NCBI GenBank assembly: GCA_022571415.1
Contig: JACZXW010000014.1
Coordinates: forward strand, 1 to 38,298
Reading direction: 5' to 3'
DNA from: Pseudomonadota bacterium
GTDB taxonomy: Bacteria > Pseudomonadota > Gammaproteobacteria > Pseudomonadales > Azotimanducaceae
Length of the DNA stretch: 38,298 nt
Part shown: one piece after another, positions 18,570 to 27,564 of the stretch
Layout of the letters: every line of letters starts with the position of its first letter
Position numbering within the stretch: the stretch's first letter is position 1
Position numbers and translations under genes: made by a program
Notes under the pieces: model-generated
What the model saw: the letters and a program-made list of their open reading frames with translations, nothing else
What the model was told of the DNA's origin: nothing
Database searches by the model: none

Positions 18570-18617
18570 GAGCCTTCAGCGGTTCTTAAAAAAGAGCCTT
18601 CAGCGGTTCTTAAAAAA
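18570..18617 (-). terminator. Tandemly duplicated terminator-like element after rpe
   Basis: A perfect 24-bp tandem duplication (18570-18593 and 18594-18617). In the minus-strand transcript each unit reads AAGAACC-GCTGAA-GGCTCTT followed by a T-run, a 7-bp stem with one A-C mismatch and a U-tract. It lies 17 nt past the rpe stop and 21 nt before the trpL start codon, so it would insulate trp from rpe readthrough. The trp promoter must then overlap or lie very close to it. Confidence 0.6.
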
Positions 18618-18633
18618 CAGGCGCCAAGCTTAA

Positions 18634-19362
18634 TCAACTGGATTCACTTTGACAACCGTCCAGCAACGCCTGCCTCATCGCAAAGATTGTCGACTCGTAA
18701 TCATCAGCACCGAATATAGCGGAACCCGCGACAAAGGTATCAGCACCGGAGCGGGCGATATCTGCAATATTGTCTATCTTCACGCCCCCATCAATTTCGA
18801 GCCGTATATCCCTGCCTGTCCCATCAATAATTTTTCTCGCATGCTTTATCTTTTCATGAGTAATCGGGATAAACGATTGACCGCCAAAGCCCGGGTTAAT
18901 GGACATGATCAGCACCATGTCGATCTTATCAAGCACATAGTCGAGATAACTCAGCGGGGTTGTCGGATTGAAGACCAATCCGCATTTCACACCAGCCGAC
19001 TTGATAAGATCGAGGGAGCGCTCAACATGATCAGACGCTTCAGGATGGAAAGTAATATAGCTTGCCCCGGCCTCGATAAAATCCCCGATAATTCGATCAA
19101 CGGGTTTGACCATCAGATGTACATCAATGGGCGCTGTAACACCATAATTGCGAAGTGCTTTGCAAATCATTGGTCCGATAGTCAGATTAGGCACGTAGTG
19201 ATTATCCATCACATCAAAATGCACAATATCGGCACCAGCTCTAAGTACGGCATCTACTTCTTCACCTAGACGCGCAAAATCAGCCGAAAGTATTGACGGG
19301 GCAATTAAGTTTTTCAATGTTACACCTGAAAGTTGACGAGTTTCCGTAGCCTGTAGGGTCAA
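18634..19362 (-). CDS. rpe: Ribulose-phosphate 3-epimerase
   Basis: It interconverts ribulose 5-phosphate and xylulose 5-phosphate in the pentose phosphate pathway. The 242-residue TIM barrel has the signature [35 protein letters not shown] with metal-binding His and Asp, [24 protein letters not shown] and [11 protein letters not shown]. It is about 17 residues longer at the N-terminus than E. coli Rpe, so a later non-ATG start is possible. It follows murU by 49 nt. The gph gene that often follows rpe before trpE is absent. Confidence 0.95.
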   Translation of the reverse strand: MTLQATETRQLSGVTLKNLIAPSILSADFARLGEEVDAVLRAGADIVHFDVMDNHYVPNLTIGPMICKALRNYGVTAPIDVHLMVKPVDRIIGDFIEAGASYITFHPEASDHVERSLDLIKSAGVKCGLVFNPTTPLSYLDYVLDKIDMVLIMSINPGFGGQSFIPITHEKIKHARKIIDGTGRDIRLEIDGGVKIDNIADIARSGADTFVAGSAIFGADDYESTIFAMRQALLDGCQSESS

Positions 19363-19411
19363 GTTTACAACAATACTATTGTCAGGAGATAGATATCCCT
19401 TTACAACATTG

Positions 19412-20071
19412 TTAGCCCCTTTGAGCCTTCAACTCTTCATATCTAAGTAAGGTCCCCACATCCGTCCAATATCCTCCGTAGTATTCACCACGTAGCTTAC
19501 CTGAAGAACTAGCGGGAACCAGTAGATCTCGCAATGGGAATGGACCCCTGTCACAGTGTCTAAACAAAAGCGGTGACAACACGCTGATGCCTGTATAGGT
19601 GAGACAAATACCTTCTTCCATCAACAGGCCTTCATCATTGATGGAAAAGTCTCCTTCCGGATGATGTGCCGGGTTGTCCACCATAATTAAATGACCCAAT
19701 ACACCGGGGGCAAGTGAATTCAGACGATTGAAGTCAAAATCGGTATATATATCACCATTGACCACAACAAAATCATCTTGCCCAAGCATATCCATCGCAG
19801 CGGCAATACCACCACCTGTATCCAGCAACTGCGTCTCTTTTGAATAGAAAATCTCCGCACCAAATTTGCCGCCATCACCAAGTGCCCGCTCAATCTGGTG
19901 ACCCAGGTGACCCAGGTTAATCACGAAACTGGACAATCCCGCTGCCACAAGACGTTCAACATGCCGTTCGATCAGGTGTTTGCCGTCAACTTGCAACAGC
20001 GGTTTCGGTATTTCTTGAGTCAGCGGAAGCAGGCGACGCCCTTCACCTGCCGCGAGGATCATGACTTTCAT
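19412..20071 (-). CDS. murU: N-acetylmuramate-1-phosphate uridylyltransferase
   Basis: A nucleotidyltransferase making UDP-MurNAc from MurNAc-1-P in the peptidoglycan recycling bypass known from Pseudomonas. The 219-residue protein starts [26 protein letters not shown], the sugar-nucleotide pyrophosphorylase signature, and has [12 protein letters not shown] (metal Asp). The function is assigned by its 4-nt overlap with the upstream amgK gene and by synteny beside lptD in Pseudomonas. A mannose-1-phosphate guanylyltransferase annotation is the usual generic alternative. Confidence 0.88.
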   Translation of the reverse strand: MKVMILAAGEGRRLLPLTQEIPKPLLQVDGKHLIERHVERLVAAGLSSFVINLGHLGHQIERALGDGGKFGAEIFYSKETQLLDTGGGIAAAMDMLGQDDFVVVNGDIYTDFDFNRLNSLAPGVLGHLIMVDNPAHHPEGDFSINDEGLLMEEGICLTYTGISVLSPLLFRHCDRGPFPLRDLLVPASSSGKLRGEYYGGYWTDVGTLLRYEELKAQRG

Positions 20072-21105
20072 CGTTTGAACAACTCAACATTCAGCCTCGG
20101 CTCGACCGTCTCGGACAACCAGACCCCAAAAGAATTCAGATCATCGTAGTCAGCGCACACCTCTTTCATATATCGGATAATCAATGGAATGTCGCTGAGG
20201 TATCCGGGTTTACCATCGCGCAGGTGCAACCGGGAGAAAATGCCCGCACATTTTAGATGTCGTTGCAAACCCATCAGATCAAACCAGCGCATAAACAGAT
20301 CTTTGTCCACAGATTCAATTCGCCGTTTTTCAATGAGCAGGGAGCGAAAATAGTACACCCAATGCTCGATCTCCTCTCGCGGTAGTTTGTAGTAACAATC
20401 GCGCAACAGCGAAACCAGGTCATAGGTCACAGCCCCCTGAACCGCATCCTGAAAATCAAGGATACCGGGATTATTTTCGTCCAAGACCGTCAGGTTCCTG
20501 CTGTGATAATCACGGTGTACGAATACCTGTGGTTGTTGCAGTGCATTTTCCACCATCAGCTGGAACACATCGCCAAGCATCTTTTTTTCGTCTCCTGAGA
20601 TTCCCAGGCGTAATTCCTTGCTGAGAAACCAATCCGGGAAGAGATCCATTTCCAACTGCAGGAGTGCAGCATCGTAGTCTGGCAGGTCGCTGCGGATTGA
20701 CTGCATGGAGCACAGTGCATCAAGTGCATCTTTGTAAAGGGAATGCGCTTCATCCACGCCACGCGCTTCATCGGCTTCTATCGCTGATAGATACAAATCA
20801 GTCCCCAGATCAGAGAGCATCATAAAGCCCAGACCATAGTCCACCGCATAAACTACCGGGGCGTTGAGACCCGCCCGGGTAAGATATTTCGAAATTGCAA
20901 CAAACGACCTGCTGTCTTCTGCTTCCGGCGGTGCATCGACAAAGATAAATTGATGAGCGCCCTTCTGGAAACGGAAATATCGCCGAAAACTGGCGTCATC
21001 CGAAGCAAGAACCAGAGGGACACCCGCCGACACTGTAATCGACCGGGCTGCCAACTGTTTCACCGCCCATTTATTGAGTTGTACCTCCCGTTGATCTTTA
21101 GCCAT
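20068..21105 (-). CDS. amgK: N-acetylmuramate/N-acetylglucosamine anomeric kinase
   Basis: An aminoglycoside-phosphotransferase-fold kinase phosphorylating MurNAc and GlcNAc at C1 for cell-wall recycling. The 345-residue protein shows the APH catalytic loop VFVHRDYHSRNL (Asp in HRD) and the metal-binding GILDFQDAVQG. The pairing with murU and divergence from lptD match the Pseudomonas locus. The start at 21105 leaves 84 nt to the lptD ATG, forming a compact divergent promoter region. The pathway gives some Pseudomonas intrinsic fosfomycin tolerance (family knowledge, not shown here). Confidence 0.88.
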   Translation of the reverse strand: MAKDQREVQLNKWAVKQLAARSITVSAGVPLVLASDDASFRRYFRFQKGAHQFIFVDAPPEAEDSRSFVAISKYLTRAGLNAPVVYAVDYGLGFMMLSDLGTDLYLSAIEADEARGVDEAHSLYKDALDALCSMQSIRSDLPDYDAALLQLEMDLFPDWFLSKELRLGISGDEKKMLGDVFQLMVENALQQPQVFVHRDYHSRNLTVLDENNPGILDFQDAVQGAVTYDLVSLLRDCYYKLPREEIEHWVYYFRSLLIEKRRIESVDKDLFMRWFDLMGLQRHLKCAGIFSRLHLRDGKPGYLSDIPLIIRYMKEVCADYDDLNSFGVWLSETVEPRLNVELFKR

Positions 21106-21189
21106 CCCGGAAATTTAACTGACCTCCCTCATCGAATGTTCTATCATCCCGTAACTTTCGATACGAGCATTCCTGCTTCTCCCAACGCT

Positions 21190-23688
21190 ATGACGGCAAC
21201 CGTTAAGACAGTAATTGGAACGGTTTTGGCCCTTTTTGTTATCTATAGCCTGGCCTACGTACCATCGATTCGAGCCCAGAGCGCCGCCGAAGTGGATTGG
21301 GTTCCCGCTGAGGAACTTGACCAGGAACAGCTGCAAACACTCCCCTGGTATTGTGATGGACTGTATATTCAGCCGGAAGCATTCAGGGAACAAAACCAGG
21401 CAAATGAACGTTTGCCAATACATATTTCGGCTCGCGACGCCTTCCACGTTGCCCGGCATTCAACCACATTCACTGGTGATGTTGAAATACGCCAGGGAGC
21501 ACGACGAATCAATGCCGCGTCTGTATTCCTGGATGCAGCGACAGATATCGCAACCATGCAGGGGCCCGTTACAATACGAGAACCTGGCCTCCTGTTGCAG
21601 GGAGAAGAAGCCACCGGAAATTTCCTCAAAGGAACCGCTGTAATTGGCGGGGCTACCTTCCTTTTGCACCGCAGCCGACTGCGCGGAAGCGCAACCAAAA
21701 TTGATAAGGGCGAAAACAACCAGCTCCTTATCCAGGACGGTGAGTTCACCCGCTGCGACCCGCAGCAGAACACCTGGAGTATGTACGGCAAGAACATCCT
21801 GCTGCGTACCGGGGAAGGGTATGGCGTTGCCAGGGATGTGATATTAAAAATTAAAGATATCCCTGTCGCCTACTTCCCTTATTTTCGCTTCCCGATAAGT
21901 GATCTGCGCCAGTCCGGCTTCCTCATGCCTGGTATCGGTCAGCGTAGTGCCGGTGGTGTGGAACTCGTCCTCCCCTATTACTTCAACCTGGCACCTCAAT
22001 ACGATGCAAGCTACACACTTCGCAGCATGTGGAAACGCGGAGTTGTTCATGACTCGGAGTTCCGCTATCTGACAAAGAGCACAAACAATTTTATCAACGG
22101 TTCATTTATTCACAATGATGACATCTACGACAATACAACTGATTTTGACCTGAGTTCAAACGCTAACCTGCCGAAGTTTAAAAAACAGGATCGTTGGCTT
22201 GTCCATGCAACACACGAAGGCGGCTGGAACAGCCGCTGGAAGTCCTCTATCAGATACAGCGCCGTATCAGATAATGACTATCTGAGCGACATAGGCGGCA
22301 GTGTCGGTTCCGCATCGCCTGACAGAACCGGTAGTAGCGACAGGAATCTCACGAACCGAATCTTACCCGCCCTCAATCGGACCGGTTCAATCGGATATCA
22401 TGGGGACAAGTGGACAACCACACTGCGATTTCAGGGTTTCCAGAATCTTGACGACTTTTCGCTGGAGCAATACGAAAAACTCCCTGAACTGGCAATCACA
22501 TACCGGAATAGTTTCGAACTTTTGACCCTGAACACAAAATTTCGCTACACCTATTTCGACCGTAACACGGATAACCTCACCGGTTCACTCGCAATCACCG
22601 GGCAAAGAGCCGTGATTGATGCCACCGTCGAGATGCCACTCCGAAAAACATGGGGTTTTATCATTCCGTCGCTAAATCTCATCCACCGAAAATATAATCT
22701 CGATGGCACTCCGGCGGCTACTCGGGAAAGTCCTGACCTCACTACGCCTTCACTGTCATTAGACTCAGGCTTGATTTTTGACCGCTTCTTCACCTGGCGT
22801 GGTCGCCAGCTCCAGCAAACCCTAGAGCCTCGACTATTTTACCTGTATACAGAATTCGATCGACAGGATGACTTACCTCAGTTTGATGCCTCTGCATCGA
22901 CCCCCAGCTATTCACAAATCTTCCGCAGGAATCGTTTTTCAGGCTACGATCGCATTGCTGACACCCAGCAGCTCAGTGTAGGTATATCAACCAGCCTTCT
23001 GTCTGCTGACACGGGTGCAGAGTTCTTTAAAGCAAGTATCGGGCAGATTTATTACTTCAAGGACCGGAGGGTCATTTTCCAGCCTAAACCGGGAGATGAT
23101 GCTGCGGCGAACACCTCAGCCCTATTTACTCAACTAAGGCTGGCGATAGGTTCCAGCCTGACCGTCAACAGCTCTTTCGAATGGGAACCAGACAAGAGGC
23201 GATCCAATCGCGGCAATTTTTCCCTCAAGTATCACCCGGACGATCACAAAATCTTTAACCTGACCTATAGCTACACCAGCCCGGAGGTACAAGCGGTGGG
23301 TTCCTTTCAAAACCGGGAGGAAACCGATGTTTCATTTATCTGGCCGATCAAAGGGAAATGGAGTGTGATAGGTCGATGGAACTTTGGCTGGGACGACGAT
23401 CAAACCATAGAGTCATTGTTCGGAGTCGAATATAATGACTGCTGTTGGAAGCTGCGGATCGTATTTCGTCGCTTCCTTGAAGATCCGAGGTTACTTGTCC
23501 TGGTCATTGATGATCCCTCATCTCCCGGAGGGCAAACCGAAATAACAACACTGGATAACCGTGCGGACGCTGGAATATTTTTTGAGTTTCAGCTAAAAGG
23601 ACTCGCAGACCTGGGAGGGAGACTGGATCGTTTTCTGGAAGATTCAATCCCAGGTTACCGTGCGAGAGAAAATCGAATAGGAATGTAA
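21190..23688 (+). CDS. lptD: LPS-assembly outer-membrane protein LptD
   Basis: The beta-barrel that inserts LPS in the outer leaflet with LptE. With the ATG at 21190 it has 832 residues and a clean signal peptide (about 1-29, cut after SIRA); the frame extends upstream, but that would run into divergent amgK. The N-terminal OstA/LptA-like beta-jellyroll is at about 80-200 (TTFTGDVEIRQGARRINA). Four cysteines sit where LptD disulfides form: Cys55 (WYCDG), Cys189 (TRCDP) and Cys751-Cys752 (NDCCW). The C-terminal barrel ends near LKGLADLGGRLDRFL. It overlaps surA by one base (TAATG). Confidence 0.96.
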   Translation: MTATVKTVIGTVLALFVIYSLAYVPSIRAQSAAEVDWVPAEELDQEQLQTLPWYCDGLYIQPEAFREQNQANERLPIHISARDAFHVARHSTTFTGDVEIRQGARRINAASVFLDAATDIATMQGPVTIREPGLLLQGEEATGNFLKGTAVIGGATFLLHRSRLRGSATKIDKGENNQLLIQDGEFTRCDPQQNTWSMYGKNILLRTGEGYGVARDVILKIKDIPVAYFPYFRFPISDLRQSGFLMPGIGQRSAGGVELVLPYYFNLAPQYDASYTLRSMWKRGVVHDSEFRYLTKSTNNFINGSFIHNDDIYDNTTDFDLSSNANLPKFKKQDRWLVHATHEGGWNSRWKSSIRYSAVSDNDYLSDIGGSVGSASPDRTGSSDRNLTNRILPALNRTGSIGYHGDKWTTTLRFQGFQNLDDFSLEQYEKLPELAITYRNSFELLTLNTKFRYTYFDRNTDNLTGSLAITGQRAVIDATVEMPLRKTWGFIIPSLNLIHRKYNLDGTPAATRESPDLTTPSLSLDSGLIFDRFFTWRGRQLQQTLEPRLFYLYTEFDRQDDLPQFDASASTPSYSQIFRRNRFSGYDRIADTQQLSVGISTSLLSADTGAEFFKASIGQIYYFKDRRVIFQPKPGDDAAANTSALFTQLRLAIGSSLTVNSSFEWEPDKRRSNRGNFSLKYHPDDHKIFNLTYSYTSPEVQAVGSFQNREETDVSFIWPIKGKWSVIGRWNFGWDDDQTIESLFGVEYNDCCWKLRIVFRRFLEDPRLLVLVIDDPSSPGGQTEITTLDNRADAGIFFEFQLKGLADLGGRLDRFLEDSIPGYRARENRIGM

Positions 23689-24977
23689 TGAAACAGCTAC
23701 TTTTAATGATCGCCACCATTTTCCTGGTGAGCAACTCCATTTATTGTTATCCCGCTCTTATTGTATTGGACCGAATTGCTGCCATCGTCGATGATGACGT
23801 CATCATGCAATCAGAAATCAACGCCCGCATGAAATCAATCAAAGCGCAGATATCCAGTTCACCTAACGGATCCATTCCTCCAGATGATGTACTGGCAGCT
23901 CAAATCGTCGAAAGACTGATAGTCGAGAACATTCAAATTCAAATGGCTGAACGCGCCGGGGTCAGAATCAGCGACGATGAACTTAACGAGGCAATGCAGA
24001 GTATTTCCGCTCAAAACGGTTTTACCCTGGAACAATTCCGGCAGGCAATAGAAAAAGATGGCATCAGCTACGTTGAAATGCGCGATCAAATCCGGCGTGA
24101 GCTGATGATGAGTCGAGTGCAGCAAGGGGTAATGCGGAATCGAATCAAAATCTCCGAACAACAGGTCAGAAATTTCCTTGAATCGGAAGTGGGCGCACTG
24201 ATTACAGCGGATGAATATCGTCTGGCACATATTTTGTTGGCAAACCCTTCAGATGCAAATGCACAGCAATTGCTCAGGGTCAAGCAAGAAGCAGAGGATC
24301 TTCGTTCCCAAATCGATGCAGGGGCAGATTTCCAAAGCCTAGCTGTCGAAAAATCCGCGGGTAAAAACGCCCTTGAAGGGGGTGACCTCGGTTGGCGAAA
24401 GCCACTGCAGCTGCCTACCATGTTTTCCGACATTGCCCAGGAGATGGAAATAGGTGAAGTACGCGGTCCAATAAAAAGCGGTAGCGGCTATCACTTGATC
24501 AAACTGCTTCAAAAACGTGGCGCAAAGGCGGAAGGACAAGTGGCACAGACCCGGTGTCGTCACGTACTCATTCAACTCTCTGAGATCAGAACTGAAGAGG
24601 AAGCGCGAGATCTTGCGATGAGCCTGCGGGAAGAAGTTGCAAACGGGCGTGCATTTGACGAAATCGCAAAACTACACTCCGACGATCCAGGTTCTGCACT
24701 AAGCGGCGGCGATCTCGGGTGGAGCCGGAGCGGCGTGTTTGTTCCTCAATTCGAAGAAATGATGAACCATTCTAAACTCAACGAAATTAGCCAGGTATTT
24801 CGTTCCGAGCATGGTTACCACTTCCTTGAAGTTACCGGCAGGCGGGTGGAGGACTTCAGCGAACGATTTAAACGGAACCAGGCTGAACACTACCTGCGTA
24901 ACCAAGTGTTCGATGAAGAACTGGAAAACTGGTTAAGGGAAATCAGGGACGGCGCATTTGTCGAAATACGAACCTAA
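23688..24977 (+). CDS. surA: Periplasmic chaperone/peptidyl-prolyl isomerase SurA
   Basis: It helps outer-membrane proteins, LptD included, reach the BAM complex. The 429-residue protein has an N-terminal signal (about 1-22, containing Cys20), a SurA N-domain (LDRIAAIVDDDVIMQSEI), then two parvulin domains: about 182-283 (YRLAHILL to GYHLIKLLQKR) and about 290-390 (TRCRHVLIQL to GYHFLEVTGRR), and a C-terminal helix. The signal is less canonical at its end (SNSIYCYPA). It sits between lptD and pdxA, as in most gammaproteobacteria. Confidence 0.96.
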   Translation: MKQLLLMIATIFLVSNSIYCYPALIVLDRIAAIVDDDVIMQSEINARMKSIKAQISSSPNGSIPPDDVLAAQIVERLIVENIQIQMAERAGVRISDDELNEAMQSISAQNGFTLEQFRQAIEKDGISYVEMRDQIRRELMMSRVQQGVMRNRIKISEQQVRNFLESEVGALITADEYRLAHILLANPSDANAQQLLRVKQEAEDLRSQIDAGADFQSLAVEKSAGKNALEGGDLGWRKPLQLPTMFSDIAQEMEIGEVRGPIKSGSGYHLIKLLQKRGAKAEGQVAQTRCRHVLIQLSEIRTEEEARDLAMSLREEVANGRAFDEIAKLHSDDPGSALSGGDLGWSRSGVFVPQFEEMMNHSKLNEISQVFRSEHGYHFLEVTGRRVEDFSERFKRNQAEHYLRNQVFDEELENWLREIRDGAFVEIRT

Positions 24978-25962
24978 TAGAACTCTGGTTAACCTTGCTG
25001 TCACGCCTGGAGAGCCTGCCGGTATTGGTCCCGATTTATGCCTCAAGTCCTACCGGGACTTGGCAGACCATATCCAACCAGTCTATTTTTCAGATCCAGA
25101 GCTGCTTCGCGAGCGGGCGCAATTGTTGGGAATTAGCGCCTCAATAAACGATTGGTCTGTAGATAACGAGTATGTTAAGGGGGAAATGAATGTCTTCCCC
25201 ATTTCACTACGGACCCCTTGCGAAGCTGGCAAGCTGGATGCTTTGAATTCACCTTATGTACTGGAAACGTTGAAATCCGCGCTTGATTGCTGCCAGGCCG
25301 GCACCCTGCAGGCGATGGTGACGGGACCAGTAAATAAAGCAATCATCAATGATGCAGGCCTGCCCTTCAGTGGCCACACCGAATGGCTTGCCGAACACAC
25401 CGGCACCAGCACCGTGGTGATGATGCTCGCCAGTGGTAACCTGCGAGTTGCCCTTGCCACCACCCACTTGCCATTACGGTCAGTACCGGACGCTATCAAT
25501 CGGCAAAGCCTCAAGCGAATCATTCAAGTTATTATGGCGGAACTTAAAAGCAAATTCGGGATTGACCAACCACGTCTGTTGGTCTGCGGGCTGAATCCGC
25601 ATGCGGGCGAAAGCGGCCACATCGGGACTGAAGAAATTGATGTCATCATTCCGGTGTTGAAAGAATTAACGGAAACGGGATTGGACATTGAAGGACCCGT
25701 TCCCGCAGACACGGCATTTACAGCACACAAACTCTCCCGGGTAGATGCGGTACTCGCCATGTATCATGACCAGGGATTGCCTGTCCTCAAGAGTATGGGA
25801 TTTGGAGAAGCGGTCAATATCACCCTCGGGTTGCCTATTATCAGAACCTCGGTAGATCACGGCACCGCGCTGGAACTGGCCGGCTCTGGGGAGGCTGACA
25901 GCGGAAGTCTTATATGCGCGATCCAGTGCGCTAGCGAGCTAGTCACGAAACAAACAGTATGA
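24958..25962 (+). CDS. pdxA: 4-hydroxythreonine-4-phosphate dehydrogenase
   Basis: An enzyme of pyridoxal phosphate synthesis that oxidises 4-phosphohydroxy-threonine. The 334-residue protein has VTPGEPAGIGPDL near the start, the metal-binding histidines in GHTEWLAEHTG, GLNPHAGE and MYHDQG, and the C-terminal IRTSVDHGTA. No ATG fits the N-terminus; a TTG at 24958 with AGGGA about 10 nt upstream is the best start and overlaps surA by 20 nt. It ends in a 4-nt ATGA overlap with rsmA. Confidence 0.94.
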   Translation: MSKYEPNRTLVNLAVTPGEPAGIGPDLCLKSYRDLADHIQPVYFSDPELLRERAQLLGISASINDWSVDNEYVKGEMNVFPISLRTPCEAGKLDALNSPYVLETLKSALDCCQAGTLQAMVTGPVNKAIINDAGLPFSGHTEWLAEHTGTSTVVMMLASGNLRVALATTHLPLRSVPDAINRQSLKRIIQVIMAELKSKFGIDQPRLLVCGLNPHAGESGHIGTEEIDVIIPVLKELTETGLDIEGPVPADTAFTAHKLSRVDAVLAMYHDQGLPVLKSMGFGEAVNITLGLPIIRTSVDHGTALELAGSGEADSGSLICAIQCASELVTKQTV

Positions 25963-26741
25963 CCATGCGTGCCCGCAAGCGGTTCGGTCAAAATTTTCTT
26001 ACCGACCAGAACGTTATCGAGCAGGTAGTTGCCGCCATCAATCCTATTCCCTCAGATCACATTCTGGAAATCGGCCCGGGACGAGGGGAGATCACGGGGC
26101 TGCTTCAACGTTCCGGTTGTCACCTGGAGCTGGTCGAAATCGACAGGGACCTGGTTAAGTTACTTGAAGTGAAATACCCTGATGTCACTATCTATGCTGA
26201 AGATATATTAAAGTTCGATTTTTCCAACCTGACTTCTGCAAGCTCCTCTCCCATCAGGATCGTTGGCAACCTTCCCTACAATATTTCAACGCCATTGTTG
26301 TTCAGGCTGTTTCAACATCATGAGCTTTTCGAAGACCTGATATTCATGCTTCAGCTGGAAGTCGTCGATAGAATCATCGCAGAGCCTTCAAACAAAAATT
26401 ACGGCAGACTGTCAATCATGAGCCAGTACTATTGCGAAGCGGAAAAATTACTTGACGTGCCGCCAGGCGCCTTCACCCCGAGCCCGAAGGTAAATTCCGC
26501 TCTGGTACGGTTAAGACCGCGAAAAGAACCCATCATAAAAGCCAAGGATATTGGGTTGCTGCAACAACTTCTGATCACGGCATTCAGCAAAAGGCGCAAG
26601 ACAATACGCAACGCTCTGAGATCCTATCTTGGCGAAGAAGATTTGGAATACCTCAACATCGATATCCGTTTGAGACCCGAGAATCTGACCCCCGAAGATT
26701 ACGTGCGTTGCGCCAACTACGTGACGGACAACCAATCCTGA
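25959..26741 (+). CDS. rsmA: 16S rRNA dimethyladenosine transferase RsmA (KsgA)
   Basis: It dimethylates A1518 and A1519 of 16S rRNA late in 30S assembly. The 260-residue protein begins RARKRFGQNFLTDQNVI, has the SAM-binding ILEIGPGRGEITGLL and the catalytic NLPYNIS motif, and a C-terminal helical domain with FSKRRKTIRNAL. It overlaps pdxA by 4 nt and apaH by one base (TGATG). ApaG, which usually follows, is missing. Confidence 0.96.
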   Translation: MTMRARKRFGQNFLTDQNVIEQVVAAINPIPSDHILEIGPGRGEITGLLQRSGCHLELVEIDRDLVKLLEVKYPDVTIYAEDILKFDFSNLTSASSSPIRIVGNLPYNISTPLLFRLFQHHELFEDLIFMLQLEVVDRIIAEPSNKNYGRLSIMSQYYCEAEKLLDVPPGAFTPSPKVNSALVRLRPRKEPIIKAKDIGLLQQLLITAFSKRRKTIRNALRSYLGEEDLEYLNIDIRLRPENLTPEDYVRCANYVTDNQS

Positions 26742-27550
26742 TGAGTACTTATGTTCTGGGGGATATCCAGGGCTGTTTCAACGAACTAGAGCGCCTCCTC
26801 AACATCGTCGACTACGACGCATCCGTGGATCGCCTCTGGTTTGTCGGCGACCTGGTGAATCGCGGCACAAAAAACCTGGAAACCCTGGAGTTCATCATGT
26901 CGCAGGATCAGGCGGTAGTCGTCCTTGGTAACCACGATCTTCACTTTCTTGGGATCGCAGCGGGCTGTCATGATCCTGTCGCAAAGGATACGGTTTCAGA
27001 CCTACTGGCAAGTCCCCGTCTGCCTGAAATTATCGACTGGTTGCGCCGGCAACCCCTGATTCACCATGACCGGGAATCCGGGATGACCATGGTGCACGCC
27101 GGTATCCCTCCAATGTGGGATCTCAGCACGAGTCAAGAGCGCGCAAATGAAGTGGAATCTGTATTACAAAGTGAAGATTACCGTTCTTTTCTGCAGGACA
27201 TGTATGGCAATCAGCCAGATCAATGGCAGGATGAACTTGTCGGCGCAGATCGACTTCGAATCATTACCAACTACTTCACAAGAATGCGTTTTTGTACTGC
27301 AAGCGGGAAACTGGAACTTGAGCACAAAGGCAGGGAACGTCCTGCAGGATTTTCCCCCTGGTTCGAGTTGTTGAGACCAGCTGGCAAAGAAATGCGCATC
27401 TTGTTCGGTCATTGGGCGGCGCTCGGCGGTGTGACCAACAGTGACTATGCCATCGCCCTTGATACCGGATGTGTCTGGGGCCGGAATCTCACTGCATTTC
27501 GTATCGAAGATCGCCGTTTTTTTTCGACTCCCGGGCCGGAGAATCTTTGA
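26741..27550 (+). CDS. apaH: Symmetrical bis(5'-nucleosyl)-tetraphosphatase
   Basis: It splits Ap4A to two ADP and removes Np4 RNA caps. Using the ATG at 26741 gives 269 residues, starting MSTYVLGDIQGCFNELERLL; a longer frame overlaps rsmA and adds unrelated sequence. The metallophosphatase motifs are GDIQG, VGDLVNRG, LGNHDLH, and MVHAGIPPMW. It is the last gene of the lptD operon and ends 15 nt before the convergent P450 gene. Confidence 0.96.
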   Translation: MSTYVLGDIQGCFNELERLLNIVDYDASVDRLWFVGDLVNRGTKNLETLEFIMSQDQAVVVLGNHDLHFLGIAAGCHDPVAKDTVSDLLASPRLPEIIDWLRRQPLIHHDRESGMTMVHAGIPPMWDLSTSQERANEVESVLQSEDYRSFLQDMYGNQPDQWQDELVGADRLRIITNYFTRMRFCTASGKLELEHKGRERPAGFSPWFELLRPAGKEMRILFGHWAALGGVTNSDYAIALDTGCVWGRNLTAFRIEDRRFFSTPGPENL

Positions 27551-27564
27551 TCCAGCACTAAAAT

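Noticed and set aside
20950-21189. Upstream extension of the lptD frame to an ATG at 20950
   Set aside because: It would overlap the divergent amgK gene and bury the clear signal peptide that starts at 21190.
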